Shown: in pieces, positions 6,844-14,392 of the stretch
How positions within the stretch are numbered: position 1 is the stretch's first letter
Layout of the letters: each line of letters opens with the position of its first letter
Made by a program: the position numbers and the translations under genes
Notes under the pieces: generated by a model
Database searches by the model: none
Seen by the model: the letters and a program-made list of their open reading frames with translations, nothing else
What the model was told of the DNA's origin: nothing
Source of the DNA: Pseudomonas sp.
Lineage (GTDB): Bacteria > Pseudomonadota > Gammaproteobacteria > Pseudomonadales > Pseudomonadaceae
DNA length: 64,000 nt
Direction of reading: 5' to 3'
Assembly: GCA_030699825.1 (NCBI GenBank)
Contig: JAUYKV010000065.1
Coordinates: forward strand, 1 to 64,000

Positions 6844-6966
6844 CGGTTCGGTCGGTTACCCGGCACTCGAGAGATTGTCGTGCATCCGAGTTACCTGGTG
6901 GTCTACCGGGTGACAGATCACATTGAGGTCGTGAGTGTCCTGCACGCCCGCGAGGAATACCCTTAG
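6844..6966 (+). pseudogene. Remnant of a ParE/RelE toxin (last 40 codons)
   Basis: The frame reads RFGRLPGTREIVVHPSYLVV then YRVTDHIEVVSVLHAREEYP and a stop. It is almost identical to the end of the parE gene at 35782-36051. The N-terminal half is missing and replaced by the mosaic repeat. It shows that a ParE module of the right-hand cluster once stood here too. Confidence 0.8.
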
Positions 6967-7022
6967 CCCTGCAGGGCGCCCCCGCTATACTCTCACCACT
7001 GTTTATCTGGACGTGTGCACCG

Positions 7023-7325
7023 ATGCGACTTACTGAACCACAACGGGCGATCATCAAACAGACGCTATTGAAGCACTTCGGCGCGGCCTCGGAGGTGCGT
7101 TTATTTGGTTCAAGAGTTGACGATAATGCCCGTGGCGGGGATATCGACCTTTATATTGAGCCTGAAATTCAGCGGGCAGACGATATTGTCGAGGCAAAGC
7201 TGAATGCACTGGTGGAATTGCACCGTCAGCTAGGCGAGCAAAAAATCGATCTGGTGATTAACCGCAAGCAGGGAATAAATTTGCCGATTTATCAGGTGGC
7301 GAAAGAAACCGGAGTGCTGCTGTGA
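7023..7325 (+). CDS. MntA-type nucleotidyltransferase antitoxin
   Basis: 100 residues. The MNT motif VRLFGSRVDDNARGGDIDLY (GSx9DxD) is intact and KIDLVINRK supplies a third acidic residue. In this family the enzyme transfers AMP to a tyrosine of the partner HEPN toxin and so silences it. The partner is encoded 13 bases downstream. A TATACT box at about 6984 may be the promoter. The pair lies between two 290-bp direct repeats (6368 and 7862), and a homologous pair exists at 34658-35475. Confidence 0.88.
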   Translation: MRLTEPQRAIIKQTLLKHFGAASEVRLFGSRVDDNARGGDIDLYIEPEIQRADDIVEAKLNALVELHRQLGEQKIDLVINRKQGINLPIYQVAKETGVLL

Positions 7326-7338
7326 GAGGCAAACTCAA

Positions 7339-7815
7339 ATGAATAAGGCTCAAATGAATAAAGCAATATTTGATGGCATCGTAGGTGTGTGTCAAACGCA
7401 TGCGGAGCGTTTGCGCTGGGCAATGGTACAGCTGGCGAAAAAAAAACCCCTTACTGCCAAGGCGTTACAGCAACTGACCGATATAGAGTTAGCGGTGTTC
7501 GATCAGTTCGTTGTTCGGTTTTCCAAGTTGCAGGATGCTATGGGCGCCAAGTTATTACCGGCTGTGATTGAGCTAACACATGAAGAGGGTGAATTAACCA
7601 CCTTTATTGATAAGCTGAACAGACTGGAAAAAATAGGTGCATTAAATTCGGTTGAGCAGTGGCTTAAGTTGCGTGAGATGCGCAATCAGTTTGCACATGA
7701 CTATCCAAATGATCCGGAGATTCAGGCGTCGTTGTTGAATAAGGCGTTTGACCTGGCGGCGCAGTTGTTAGCGACCTTGGATCAGGTCATCGTATTTGCG
7801 GCGAAGTACCATTGA
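7339..7815 (+). CDS. HepT-type HEPN toxin
   Basis: 158 residues, all helical. The HEPN RNase motif RX4HXY is present as REMRNQFAHDYP near residue 117 (Arg, His and the tyrosine that MntA AMPylates in the characterised system). The start could be 7339 or the second ATG at 7354. It is encoded directly after its MNT partner. As a HEPN RNase it is expected to cut tRNA or mRNA and stop growth when free of its antitoxin. The sequence is distantly similar to the protein at 34954, indicating two alleles of the same module type on opposite sides of the O-antigen operon. Confidence 0.85.
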   Translation: MNKAQMNKAIFDGIVGVCQTHAERLRWAMVQLAKKKPLTAKALQQLTDIELAVFDQFVVRFSKLQDAMGAKLLPAVIELTHEEGELTTFIDKLNRLEKIGALNSVEQWLKLREMRNQFAHDYPNDPEIQASLLNKAFDLAAQLLATLDQVIVFAAKYH

Positions 7816-7861
7816 TGCACGGCAGCAATAATTTGTGATTTTAGTCTGGTGGCGAGTCACA

Positions 7862-8146
7862 GGCGCGCCACCAATCAACCTGCAGTTAAAACGGGTTAGG
7901 CGCATGTTGCCGATCGCGACGACCCCGCAAGATCCGCTGCGCCGTAACCCACTACTGGCGCAACACAATATTATTGTCAGGTGGGTTACGCGGCGCGCCA
8001 CGCTAACGGTGCCTGATCAGCCTGAGCTTGGCGCCCCTGCGCGGCCCGACCCATAGTGATCCGGCATTTCAGGCTTGACGCGACACTACAGGTGATCGCT
8101 GGCAGCCCTTGGAGGGCCGCCCCGGCACGATGCTTTTGCTTGTTAA
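7862..8146. repeat. TA-spacer repeat, copy 4 (full-length)
   Basis: It parallels copy 3 along about 285 bases, from GCGCCACCAATCAACCTGC to GATGCTTTTGCTTGTT, but uses the short form without CTCTTCGTAGGGTGGC. It runs directly into the rfaH pseudogene that follows. Confidence 0.8.
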
Positions 8147-8151
8147 GCAAC

Positions 8152-8457
8152 CGTTGGCAAACCATCGCCGAATTGCCGTTCGCCCGATTATCTGTTTAAC
8201 CCGCTGGCCACTGATGCCAACTGGGCGCCCCTGCGACTCGATGACAGCTTGATCGAGCGCCTGCAACAACGGACAATCGCACCCGCTAACCGGCCCTAGA
8301 AGCAGGGGGGTAGGTACGCATCACCGAAGGCGGTTTCGCCGGGTTGGACGCCAGCTTCGTGACCATAGACGGCGAGCAACGGGTGATCCTGCTGCTCAAC
8401 ATGCCCAACCACCAGCAACAAATCAGCCTGCCGCTGGTCAGCATCGTCAAGAACTGA
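8152..8457 (+). pseudogene. Degenerate rfaH fragment (copy 2)
   Basis: The nucleotides align with rfaH from about codon 55 to the stop: the start matches RRQIIAES, the middle contains DANWAPLR, and the end LPLVSIVKN is exact. It carries an internal deletion after the DANWAPLR codons, frameshifts and an in-frame TAG, so it cannot encode a working protein. It is followed by the second set of stem-loops and JUMPstart. Confidence 0.85.
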
Positions 8458-8462
8458 ACACC

Positions 8463-8569
8463 CCTCGGCCCGTGCCGAGGTCAAGGCAGCACCCTGGCAA
8501 GGCCAGCACAATCCGAGCAATGACGTTCTCAGGAAACCAACGGTAAATCCTGGGGCGGTAGCGTGTCTG
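8463..8569 (+). promoter_or_regulatory. Stem-loops and JUMPstart/ops, copy 2
   Basis: Stem 1 CCTCGGC-CCGT-GCCGAGG is at 8463-8480, stem 2 CTGGC-AAG-GCCAG at 8494-8506, and the ops core GGCGGTAGCGTG at 8554-8565. Sequence and spacing match copy 1 closely. After this copy come TA genes, not sugar genes. Confidence 0.85.
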
Positions 8570-8961
8570 ATGCAGGCTTGCTGCTAGCCGCTTTCGTAGG
8601 ATGTGGCGGGCCGCGTAGACTTGAGCGCAGCGATACCCATCGCCTCGGGGCACACACTGTTCTCCACTGCTGGAACTTGGCTGGGTTAGCGGCACGAGGC
8701 AGACGATGGGTTGACGCCGCAGCTTAGTAGGTTGGGTTAGCGGCGACTGGTACGCGATATGTTGACAGCGCGGTTAACCCCGCCGCGTAACCCAGCACAT
8801 CGCAGGGGCTGGCAAACGCATGGTTCCATCCGCGGTCGGGCTGCCACGCCGCGATGTTCGATTTGTACATACCATGTCCGACAATCGCCGTAGGGTCGTG
8901 CCTTTTATGATGATGCTGAGCGCAAGCCCATTTTTTAGCTTGAATAGAGACGTCCATCGCC
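8570..8961. other. Gene-free stretch with TTGGGTTAGCG-type repeats
   Basis: No coding frame is supported. A GTAGGTTGGGTTAGCGGCG ... CCGCGTAACCCAGCA inverted-repeat element lies at about 8729-8799, and a related GGCTGGGTTAGCGGC piece is just before it. The last 100 bases should hold the promoter of the HEPN-MNT pair. Confidence 0.5.
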
Positions 8962-9381
8962 ATGACTGATCAAGATATCCGCTGGCAGCAGGGCCTGTTC
9001 AATTACACGCGGGCACTCGCTCAATTAACGCGAGCGGTGGAGTTGGCTCAATCACGACCACTCAGCGAGCTGGAAAAACAGGGGCTGATTCATGCGTTTG
9101 AGTTTGTTTTTGAACTGGCCTGGAACCTCATGAAGGACTACTTCCTCTACCAGGGAAACCCAGCCATCACCGGTTCCCGCGACGCTATTCGCACGGCATT
9201 CAAGCAAGGGCTGATTGCCGATGGCGAAGGGTGGATGGAAATGATCAAAAGCCGCAACCAGACAGCGCACACGTACAACGAATCTGTTGCCAACGAGATC
9301 GCCGGCAAGATCGTGGCGCAGTACCACGACCTGTTTCAGCAGCTTCAAAAACACATGCAAGATCTGGTTGATCAGGCATGA
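8962..9381 (+). CDS. HI0074-type HEPN toxin
   Basis: 139 residues. It belongs to the nucleotidyltransferase-substrate-binding (HI0074) branch of HEPN proteins: [16 protein letters not shown] is the conserved helix, and [11 protein letters not shown] near residue 96 provides the RX4HXY motif. In this branch the HEPN gene precedes the MNT gene, as here, with a four-base ATGA overlap. The likely role is an RNase toxin inactivated by AMPylation of the motif tyrosine. A related pair is found at 31789-32510 on the far side of the O-antigen operon. Confidence 0.88.
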   Translation: MTDQDIRWQQGLFNYTRALAQLTRAVELAQSRPLSELEKQGLIHAFEFVFELAWNLMKDYFLYQGNPAITGSRDAIRTAFKQGLIADGEGWMEMIKSRNQTAHTYNESVANEIAGKIVAQYHDLFQQLQKHMQDLVDQA

Positions 9382-9698
9382 CTGAGCAGCTCTGCTTTGG
9401 TCTGCCGGCGCATGCGGTCGAAGCGCTAAGGGGCGTGTTCAAGGGCTGGCCGCAGATCCAGCAAGTACAGCTCTACGGTTCTCGTGCCAAGGGCAGCTAT
9501 CGACCTGGCTCAGATATCGATCTGGTCATCGAAGGTGAAAAGCTCACCCTCTCGCAGTTGCTGGCTATCGAGAACCAGATTGACGAACTGTTACTGCCCT
9601 GGATGGTAGATATTTCGCTAAAGCACCAGATCGACAACACCTCGCTACTCGAACACATCGCGCGCGTAGGCGTGCCGTTCTATACGCAACAGGCGTAA
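9378..9698 (+). CDS. HI0073-type MNT nucleotidyltransferase antitoxin
   Basis: 106 residues. [24 protein letters not shown] gives the GSx10DxD active-site pattern, and a third acidic residue is in MVDISLK. It is translationally coupled to the upstream HEPN gene (ATGA). It is expected to AMPylate the HEPN toxin and so act as the antitoxin. It resembles the protein at 32190 (same motif spacing and C-terminal LxEHIARxGxxFY), which shows the two modules are diverged relatives rather than a fresh duplication. Confidence 0.88.
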   Translation: MTEQLCFGLPAHAVEALRGVFKGWPQIQQVQLYGSRAKGSYRPGSDIDLVIEGEKLTLSQLLAIENQIDELLLPWMVDISLKHQIDNTSLLEHIARVGVPFYTQQA

Positions 9699-9750
9699 CA
9701 CCTTTATTTAGACTATGTACCCGTTAACCGTTGAGCCAGATCGCAACCTT

Positions 9751-9835
9751 GTGGGAGGGGCTTTAGCCGCGAAACAATGTCAGTGTTTCGAAGATTTTCG
9801 CGGATGAAGCGGAACGCCGCCCGGCCCACCCTACG
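9751..9835. repeat. REP-like element
   Basis: It starts GTGGGAGGGGCTTTAGCCGC and ends GCGGAACGCCGCCCGGCCCA, the standard REP pair of this genome. It lies between the HEPN-MNT module and the third rfaH fragment. Confidence 0.75.
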
Positions 9836-9937
9836 TATTGCATCAACACATAACGGGTACAGAGCCTTTATTTAAGGCGCGCCAGCGCGGTGAGATGTTT
9901 TTGACCACCCAGCTACGACTGCAATCCAACAGAACAA

Positions 9938-10216
9938 TTGACCGCATCACTCAAGCAGGCCGACAGCCTGCTGAAATTTCAAGGCCCGCTACAACTCGAC
10001 AACAGCCTGATCGCACACCTGCAACAACGTACCCCAACAGCCGTGAAGCCGGCCCTCGAGTCAGGGGATAGCGTGCGCATTACCGCAGGCGGCTTTGCCG
10101 AGCTGAACGCCATCTTCGTCGCCATGGACGGCGAGCAGCGCGTGATACTGCTGCTCAACATGCCCAACCACCAGCAACAAATCAGCCTGCCGCTGGTGAG
10201 CATCGTCAAGAACTGA
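9938..10216 (+). pseudogene. rfaH 3' fragment (copy 3), KOW domain still in frame
   Basis: The open frame from a TTG at 9938 gives 92 residues. From GPLQLDNSLIAHLQQRT to the end (ISLPLVSIVKN) it follows RfaH, including the complete KOW domain (SGDSVRITAGGFAEL), while the catalytically important NGN domain is absent. No ribosome-binding site is evident, so it is probably a relic. If translated it would be a free KOW domain able to contact ribosomal protein S10 but not RNA polymerase. Confidence 0.75.
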
Positions 10217-10221
10217 ACACC

Positions 10222-10330
10222 CCTCGGCATGGGCCGAGGTGAAGGCAACACCCTGGCTGTGCCAGTAAAATTTGATGATTTTGACGTTCTCAGGAAACCA
10301 ACGGTAAATCCTGGGGCGGTAGCGTGTCTG
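10222..10330 (+). promoter_or_regulatory. Stem-loops and JUMPstart/ops, copy 3 (operon-proximal)
   Basis: Stem 1 is CCTCGGC-ATGG-GCCGAGG (10222-10239) and stem 2 CTGGC-TGT-GCCAG (10253-10265); both loops differ from copy 1 while the stems are kept. The ops core GGCGGTAGCGTG is at 10315-10326. This copy directly precedes wecB, so it is the one most likely to recruit RfaH for the O-antigen operon. Confidence 0.9.
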
Positions 10331-10573
10331 AGATCAAGCCGCATACAGGCATGTGCTGCACCCGCGGCTGCCCGGCGTGATGCTTTTTATTTTGAGTGGA
10401 CTGCCTGCGCCATTCGCTCTGATGCTTGGGCGGCCTACACGGATCAGGAAATGCCACAAGCCCTTTAAGGCGCTCGATAAATCCACCGTTGCAGGAGACT
10501 CCCTCGGGGTGATGCTTCAGATCCCCAGAGTTCCCTAAACGTCCCGATCAAACTTGGCTGTATTGGTAATTAA
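10331..10573 (+). other. Untranslated leader between JUMPstart copy 3 and wecB
   Basis: No gene is supported in this stretch. It should be the 5' untranslated leader of the operon. A 'GTGATGCTTTTTATTTTGAG' segment resembles the tail of the TA-spacer repeats, so part of it is recycled repeat DNA. Confidence 0.5.
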
Positions 10574-11707
10574 ATGTCTTTGAAAACCCTTTGCGTGTTT
10601 GGCACGCGCCCCGAAGCCATCAAGATGGCTCCGCTCGTTCTGGCGCTTGCCGCCGATGAGCGCTTCGACGCTCAGGTGTGCGTTACCGGTCAGCACAGGC
10701 AGATGCTCGACCAGGTGCTCGACCTGTTCGGGCTGAAGCCCGACTATGACCTGAACATCATGAAGCCGGGGCAAGATCTCACCGATGTAACTACTGCCAT
10801 CCTGCAAGGGATGAAGGCGGTTTTCAGTGAGTTTCGGCCGGATATCGTCTTGGTCCATGGTGATACGGCTACGACCTTCGCCACGACATTAGCGGCCTAT
10901 TACCACCAGATCCCGGTTGCTCACGTTGAAGCAGGGCTGCGTACGGGTAATCTCTATTCCCCTTGGCCGGAGGAGGCTAACCGCAAACTGACCGGGGCTT
11001 TGGCTGCTCTACATTTTGCCCCTACGAATACCTCTCGCCAGAACTTGTTGAATGAAGGCGTAAATTCGGCTGCCATTCACGTTACCGGTAATACGGTGAT
11101 CGACGCCTTACTGGAGGTAGTGGCAAAGCTGGACACGACCGAAAACCTGCAGCGTCAATTCAAAGATCAGTTTGCCTTCTTGCCAGACGACAAGCGAATA
11201 ATCCTTGTGACTGGCCATCGTCGTGAGAGCTTTGGCGATGGTTTCGAGCGCATCTGCCAAGCCTTGGTTGATACGGCCAAAGCCTTTCCTGATGTAGAAA
11301 TCGTCTACCCAGTGCACCTAAATCCCAATGTGCGCGAGCCGGTTAATCGGCTGCTGGCAGGTGTCGACAACATCCACCTGATCGAGCCGCTTGACTACCT
11401 GCCCTTTGTCTACCTGATGAATCGGGCCTATCTGATCCTTACCGATTCCGGCGGCATTCAGGAAGAGGCACCGTCTCTCGGTAAGCCCGTGTTGGTCATG
11501 CGTGACACCACCGAGCGGCCGGAAGCAGTCGAAGCAGGTACCGTCAAACTGGTAGGCACCGAAGTAGACGCAATCAGCAGCAATATACATAGCTTGTTAA
11601 CGGATGCTCACGCTTACCAACGCATGAGCTTTGCCCATAATCCTTATGGTGATGGCAAGGCCTGCGCACGCATCATTGAGACGTTGGTAAATATTCGTAA
11701 GAATTAG
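10574..11707 (+). CDS. wecB: UDP-N-acetylglucosamine 2-epimerase (non-hydrolysing)
   Basis: 377 residues, the normal length for WecB. It opens with [17 protein letters not shown], a family signature, and contains [36 protein letters not shown] and [29 protein letters not shown], which carry substrate and allosteric UDP-GlcNAc contacts. It converts UDP-GlcNAc to UDP-ManNAc in the cytoplasm. It is the first sugar gene after JUMPstart copy 3 and is followed by the matching dehydrogenase, so the pair should yield UDP-ManNAcA for the O-antigen repeat. Its codon use is closer to the GC-rich flank than to the AT-rich core that follows. Confidence 0.95.
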   Translation: MSLKTLCVFGTRPEAIKMAPLVLALAADERFDAQVCVTGQHRQMLDQVLDLFGLKPDYDLNIMKPGQDLTDVTTAILQGMKAVFSEFRPDIVLVHGDTATTFATTLAAYYHQIPVAHVEAGLRTGNLYSPWPEEANRKLTGALAALHFAPTNTSRQNLLNEGVNSAAIHVTGNTVIDALLEVVAKLDTTENLQRQFKDQFAFLPDDKRIILVTGHRRESFGDGFERICQALVDTAKAFPDVEIVYPVHLNPNVREPVNRLLAGVDNIHLIEPLDYLPFVYLMNRAYLILTDSGGIQEEAPSLGKPVLVMRDTTERPEAVEAGTVKLVGTEVDAISSNIHSLLTDAHAYQRMSFAHNPYGDGKACARIIETLVNIRKN

Positions 11708-11789
11708 GTTATTAAATACTCTGCTTTATTAAAGAGTGGGCTGGGTAAGGCCGAAGTTCATTACCCACTATCAGATCATAGGAAGAAGC

Positions 11790-13055
11790 ATGCCATTTGA
11801 AACTATCTCCGTTGTTGGCCTGGGTTATATCGGTTTGCCTACTGCGGCAGTATTTGCATCCCGCAAGAAGAAAGTGATTGGCGTCGATGTCAATCAGCGG
11901 GCGGTGGATACCATCAATCGCGGCGAAATCCATATTGTCGAACCAGATCTGGATATGGTGGTGCATGCTGCCGTTACCGAAGGTTATTTGCGTGCGACAA
12001 CCAAGGCGGAACCGGCAGATGCGTTTCTGATTGCAGTGCCGACCCCGTTCAAGGGCGATCACGAACCGGATCTCTCCTATATCGAGTCAGCGAGTAAGGC
12101 TATTGCGCCAGTTCTGAAGAAAGGCGATCTGGTCATCCTTGAATCTACCTCTCCGGTGGGGGCTACAGAGCAGATGGCCGCCTGGCTGGCTGAGGCACGC
12201 CCCGACCTGAGCTTCCCGCAGACCCACGGTGAAGATTCCGACATTCGCGTTGCTCACTGTCCGGAGCGGGTCCTTCCTGGCCACGTACTACGCGAACTGG
12301 TACAGAACGACCGCGTGATTGGCGGCATGACAGTCAAATGCTCCGAGGCGGCGGTAAAGCTCTACAAAACCTTCGTGGAAGGTGAATGCGTTATTACCAA
12401 CGCACGCACGGCAGAAATGTGCAAGCTGACGGAGAACAGTTTCCGCGATGTGAATATTGCCTTTGCCAATGAGTTATCGATCATTTGCGACAAGCTGGAT
12501 ATAAATGTTTGGGAGTTGATTCGTCTGGCTAACCGGCACCCACGCGTCAATATATTGCAGCCCGGGCCTGGCGTTGGCGGGCACTGTATCGCTGTGGATC
12601 CTTGGTTTATCGTAAGTAAAACCCCCGAACAAGCGCGGCTAATTCGAACGGCGCGCATAGTAAACGATAGCAAACCAAAATGGATAATTCAGAAAGTAAA
12701 GTGCGCTATTGCCGATTTTCTACAAGAAAACCCAAGCAAAACAGTAAATGAGATAATTATCGCCTGCTATGGTTTGACGTTTAAGCCAGATATCGATGAC
12801 CTGCGTGAAAGCCCATCCTTACGCATCGCTGAAGACATTGTAAGTATGCACGAAGGCGCGGTGTTATTAGTTGAGCCGAATATTTTAGAATTGCCGAAAC
12901 ATATGATATCAAACTCTTTAGTTACATTAGATATTGCTATTAAGGAGGCTAATATACATGTATTGCTTGTGGATCATCGTGAGTTTAAGTGTGCTTCTCT
13001 AATGAGGGGGGCTTCTATTAGAATAGTTGATAGTAGAGGGATTTGGCTAAAATAA
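11790..13055 (+). CDS. wecC: UDP-N-acetyl-D-mannosamine dehydrogenase
   Basis: 421 residues from the ATG at 11790 (AGGAAG upstream); the track start at 11736 is not needed. Seen: Rossmann motif VVGLGYIGLPTAAVFA, LIAVPTPFKGDHEPDL, ESTSPVGATEQMA, AEMCKLTENSFRDVNIAFANE, and the catalytic-Cys motif PGPGVGGHCIAVDPWF. The sequence follows E. coli WecC almost line by line. It oxidises UDP-ManNAc to UDP-ManNAcA with two NAD+. GC content falls sharply through the last third of this gene, marking the entry into the serotype-specific core. Confidence 0.95.
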   Translation: MPFETISVVGLGYIGLPTAAVFASRKKKVIGVDVNQRAVDTINRGEIHIVEPDLDMVVHAAVTEGYLRATTKAEPADAFLIAVPTPFKGDHEPDLSYIESASKAIAPVLKKGDLVILESTSPVGATEQMAAWLAEARPDLSFPQTHGEDSDIRVAHCPERVLPGHVLRELVQNDRVIGGMTVKCSEAAVKLYKTFVEGECVITNARTAEMCKLTENSFRDVNIAFANELSIICDKLDINVWELIRLANRHPRVNILQPGPGVGGHCIAVDPWFIVSKTPEQARLIRTARIVNDSKPKWIIQKVKCAIADFLQENPSKTVNEIIIACYGLTFKPDIDDLRESPSLRIAEDIVSMHEGAVLLVEPNILELPKHMISNSLVTLDIAIKEANIHVLLVDHREFKCASLMRGASIRIVDSRGIWLK

Positions 13056-13147
13056 ATTTCCTGAAGAAATAAGCTATGTAGAGGATGGTACGATTACAGC
13101 CAGTCTTGCTGCGATTTTAATTCTGTTTCCTAGTACTTGGTGTTTAA

Positions 13148-14392
13148 ATGGCGCTGCAACGAAATATTATATTGAGTGTGTTAGGTGCTATTGTCCAACG
13201 GGGAGCGGGTCTATTGGGTGGCATATACGTCGCCCGGTATCTGGGTGGAGAAGTACTAGGCGGATACGCACTAATTTTAGCAAATATATATATGTTCGGT
13301 GCTTTTGCCACCTTTGGTATAACTCCTGTAGCGAGTAAATTTGTCTCTGAGAATAGAGGTGTCAATGACTCAATAATTATAAATATCATAGCAACTACCT
13401 TTATAATTAGCTCGTTATTTGGTCTTGTCTTATCTTTGTTCATATACAGTTTTTCTGAGTATATAGCGTTGCACTTATACTCAAGGCCGGAGTTTGAGCT
13501 ATATCTAAAGATTAGTGCCCCTTCAATATTATTTATGGCGCTGTCTGCTTGTAATGTTGGAATATTATCAGGGTATGAGAAATTTCGTATAGTGTCAAAG
13601 CATAATGCTGTCAATGGGATTATGTCGACTTTACTTATTATACTGTTTGGTACGATGTGGGAGGTAAAAGGAATTGCTATTGCTATATTGCTCTCGCAGT
13701 TTATATTCTTTGCTGTAACCTTGGTGCCTGTATTGCCATATCTTAATGGACTATCAAAGTCGGTAAAAAGTCGTCTGTTTATGAATCAGTGGAGCATAAT
13801 GGCTTCATTTAGCATCCCGCATTTTTTAACAGGTCTAAGCCAAGGCTTAACAAATTGGCTATGCATATTATTTCTTAGCAAGACTGATGGTGGATTGAAT
13901 GAACTTGCTTTGTTTCATATAGCTAATCAATGGTATAGCTTAATACTATTCTTGCCGAATGTTGCGGCTACTGTCTTGCTACCGTATTTATCTAGGGAAG
14001 GTAGTTCTAGTTTGGTTAACATCATCAAAGCGTATGCAGTTGCTATAGTTGCAGCAGTTGGCCTTTTGGTCTTTGCAACGCCTCTGATAAGTACGTTGTA
14101 CGGCGAGGTGCTTTATGAAAAAGGTTTAATACTGATAATTACCTTTGTGACGGGAGGTGTAGTGGCGTTTAAGTCCCCAATAGAGCAGTCTCTATTGGCA
14201 CATAATAAAGTATGGCTTTTGTTTAAGATAAATATGATATTCCTCTCTGTGTTTTTAGTCGGTGCATATACCCTCTTAAATATGGGGACGCTTGGCGTTT
14301 TGTCTGCTCGATTGATCGGCTATGTATTATTTTGCTTCATGATTTTCTCTGCATATCTTTTCATGTACGGGAAAAAACAAAAGTATGACTAA
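13148..14392 (+). CDS. wzx: O-antigen flippase (Wzx-like, MATE/PST superfamily)
   Basis: 414 residues, strongly hydrophobic, with about twelve predicted membrane segments starting at residue 5. RGAGLLGGIYVARYLGGEVLGGYAL near the N-terminus is typical of PST-type polysaccharide transporters. It should flip the undecaprenyl-linked repeat unit across the inner membrane. AT-rich codon use contrasts with the flanks. It overlaps the next gene by eight bases. Specificity cannot be read from sequence. Confidence 0.88.
   Translation: MALQRNIILSVLGAIVQRGAGLLGGIYVARYLGGEVLGGYALILANIYMFGAFATFGITPVASKFVSENRGVNDSIIINIIATTFIISSLFGLVLSLFIYSFSEYIALHLYSRPEFELYLKISAPSILFMALSACNVGILSGYEKFRIVSKHNAVNGIMSTLLIILFGTMWEVKGIAIAILLSQFIFFAVTLVPVLPYLNGLSKSVKSRLFMNQWSIMASFSIPHFLTGLSQGLTNWLCILFLSKTDGGLNELALFHIANQWYSLILFLPNVAATVLLPYLSREGSSSLVNIIKAYAVAIVAAVGLLVFATPLISTLYGEVLYEKGLILIITFVTGGVVAFKSPIEQSLLAHNKVWLLFKINMIFLSVFLVGAYTLLNMGTLGVLSARLIGYVLFCFMIFSAYLFMYGKKQKYD

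Noticed and set aside
6551-6913. 120-residue + strand ORF
   Set aside because: It runs through the TA-spacer repeat and the GTTCCCACGC repeat; the real coding remnant there (parE tail) is in another frame.
2303-8146. Integron cassette array: the spacer repeats carry GTTAGGC, like the attC core GTTRRRY
   Set aside because: I could not find a matching RYYYAAC inverse core at the proper distance or the L''/L' arms, and no integrase gene is in the window. Repeats of this kind are better explained as dispersed REP/MITE-like DNA.
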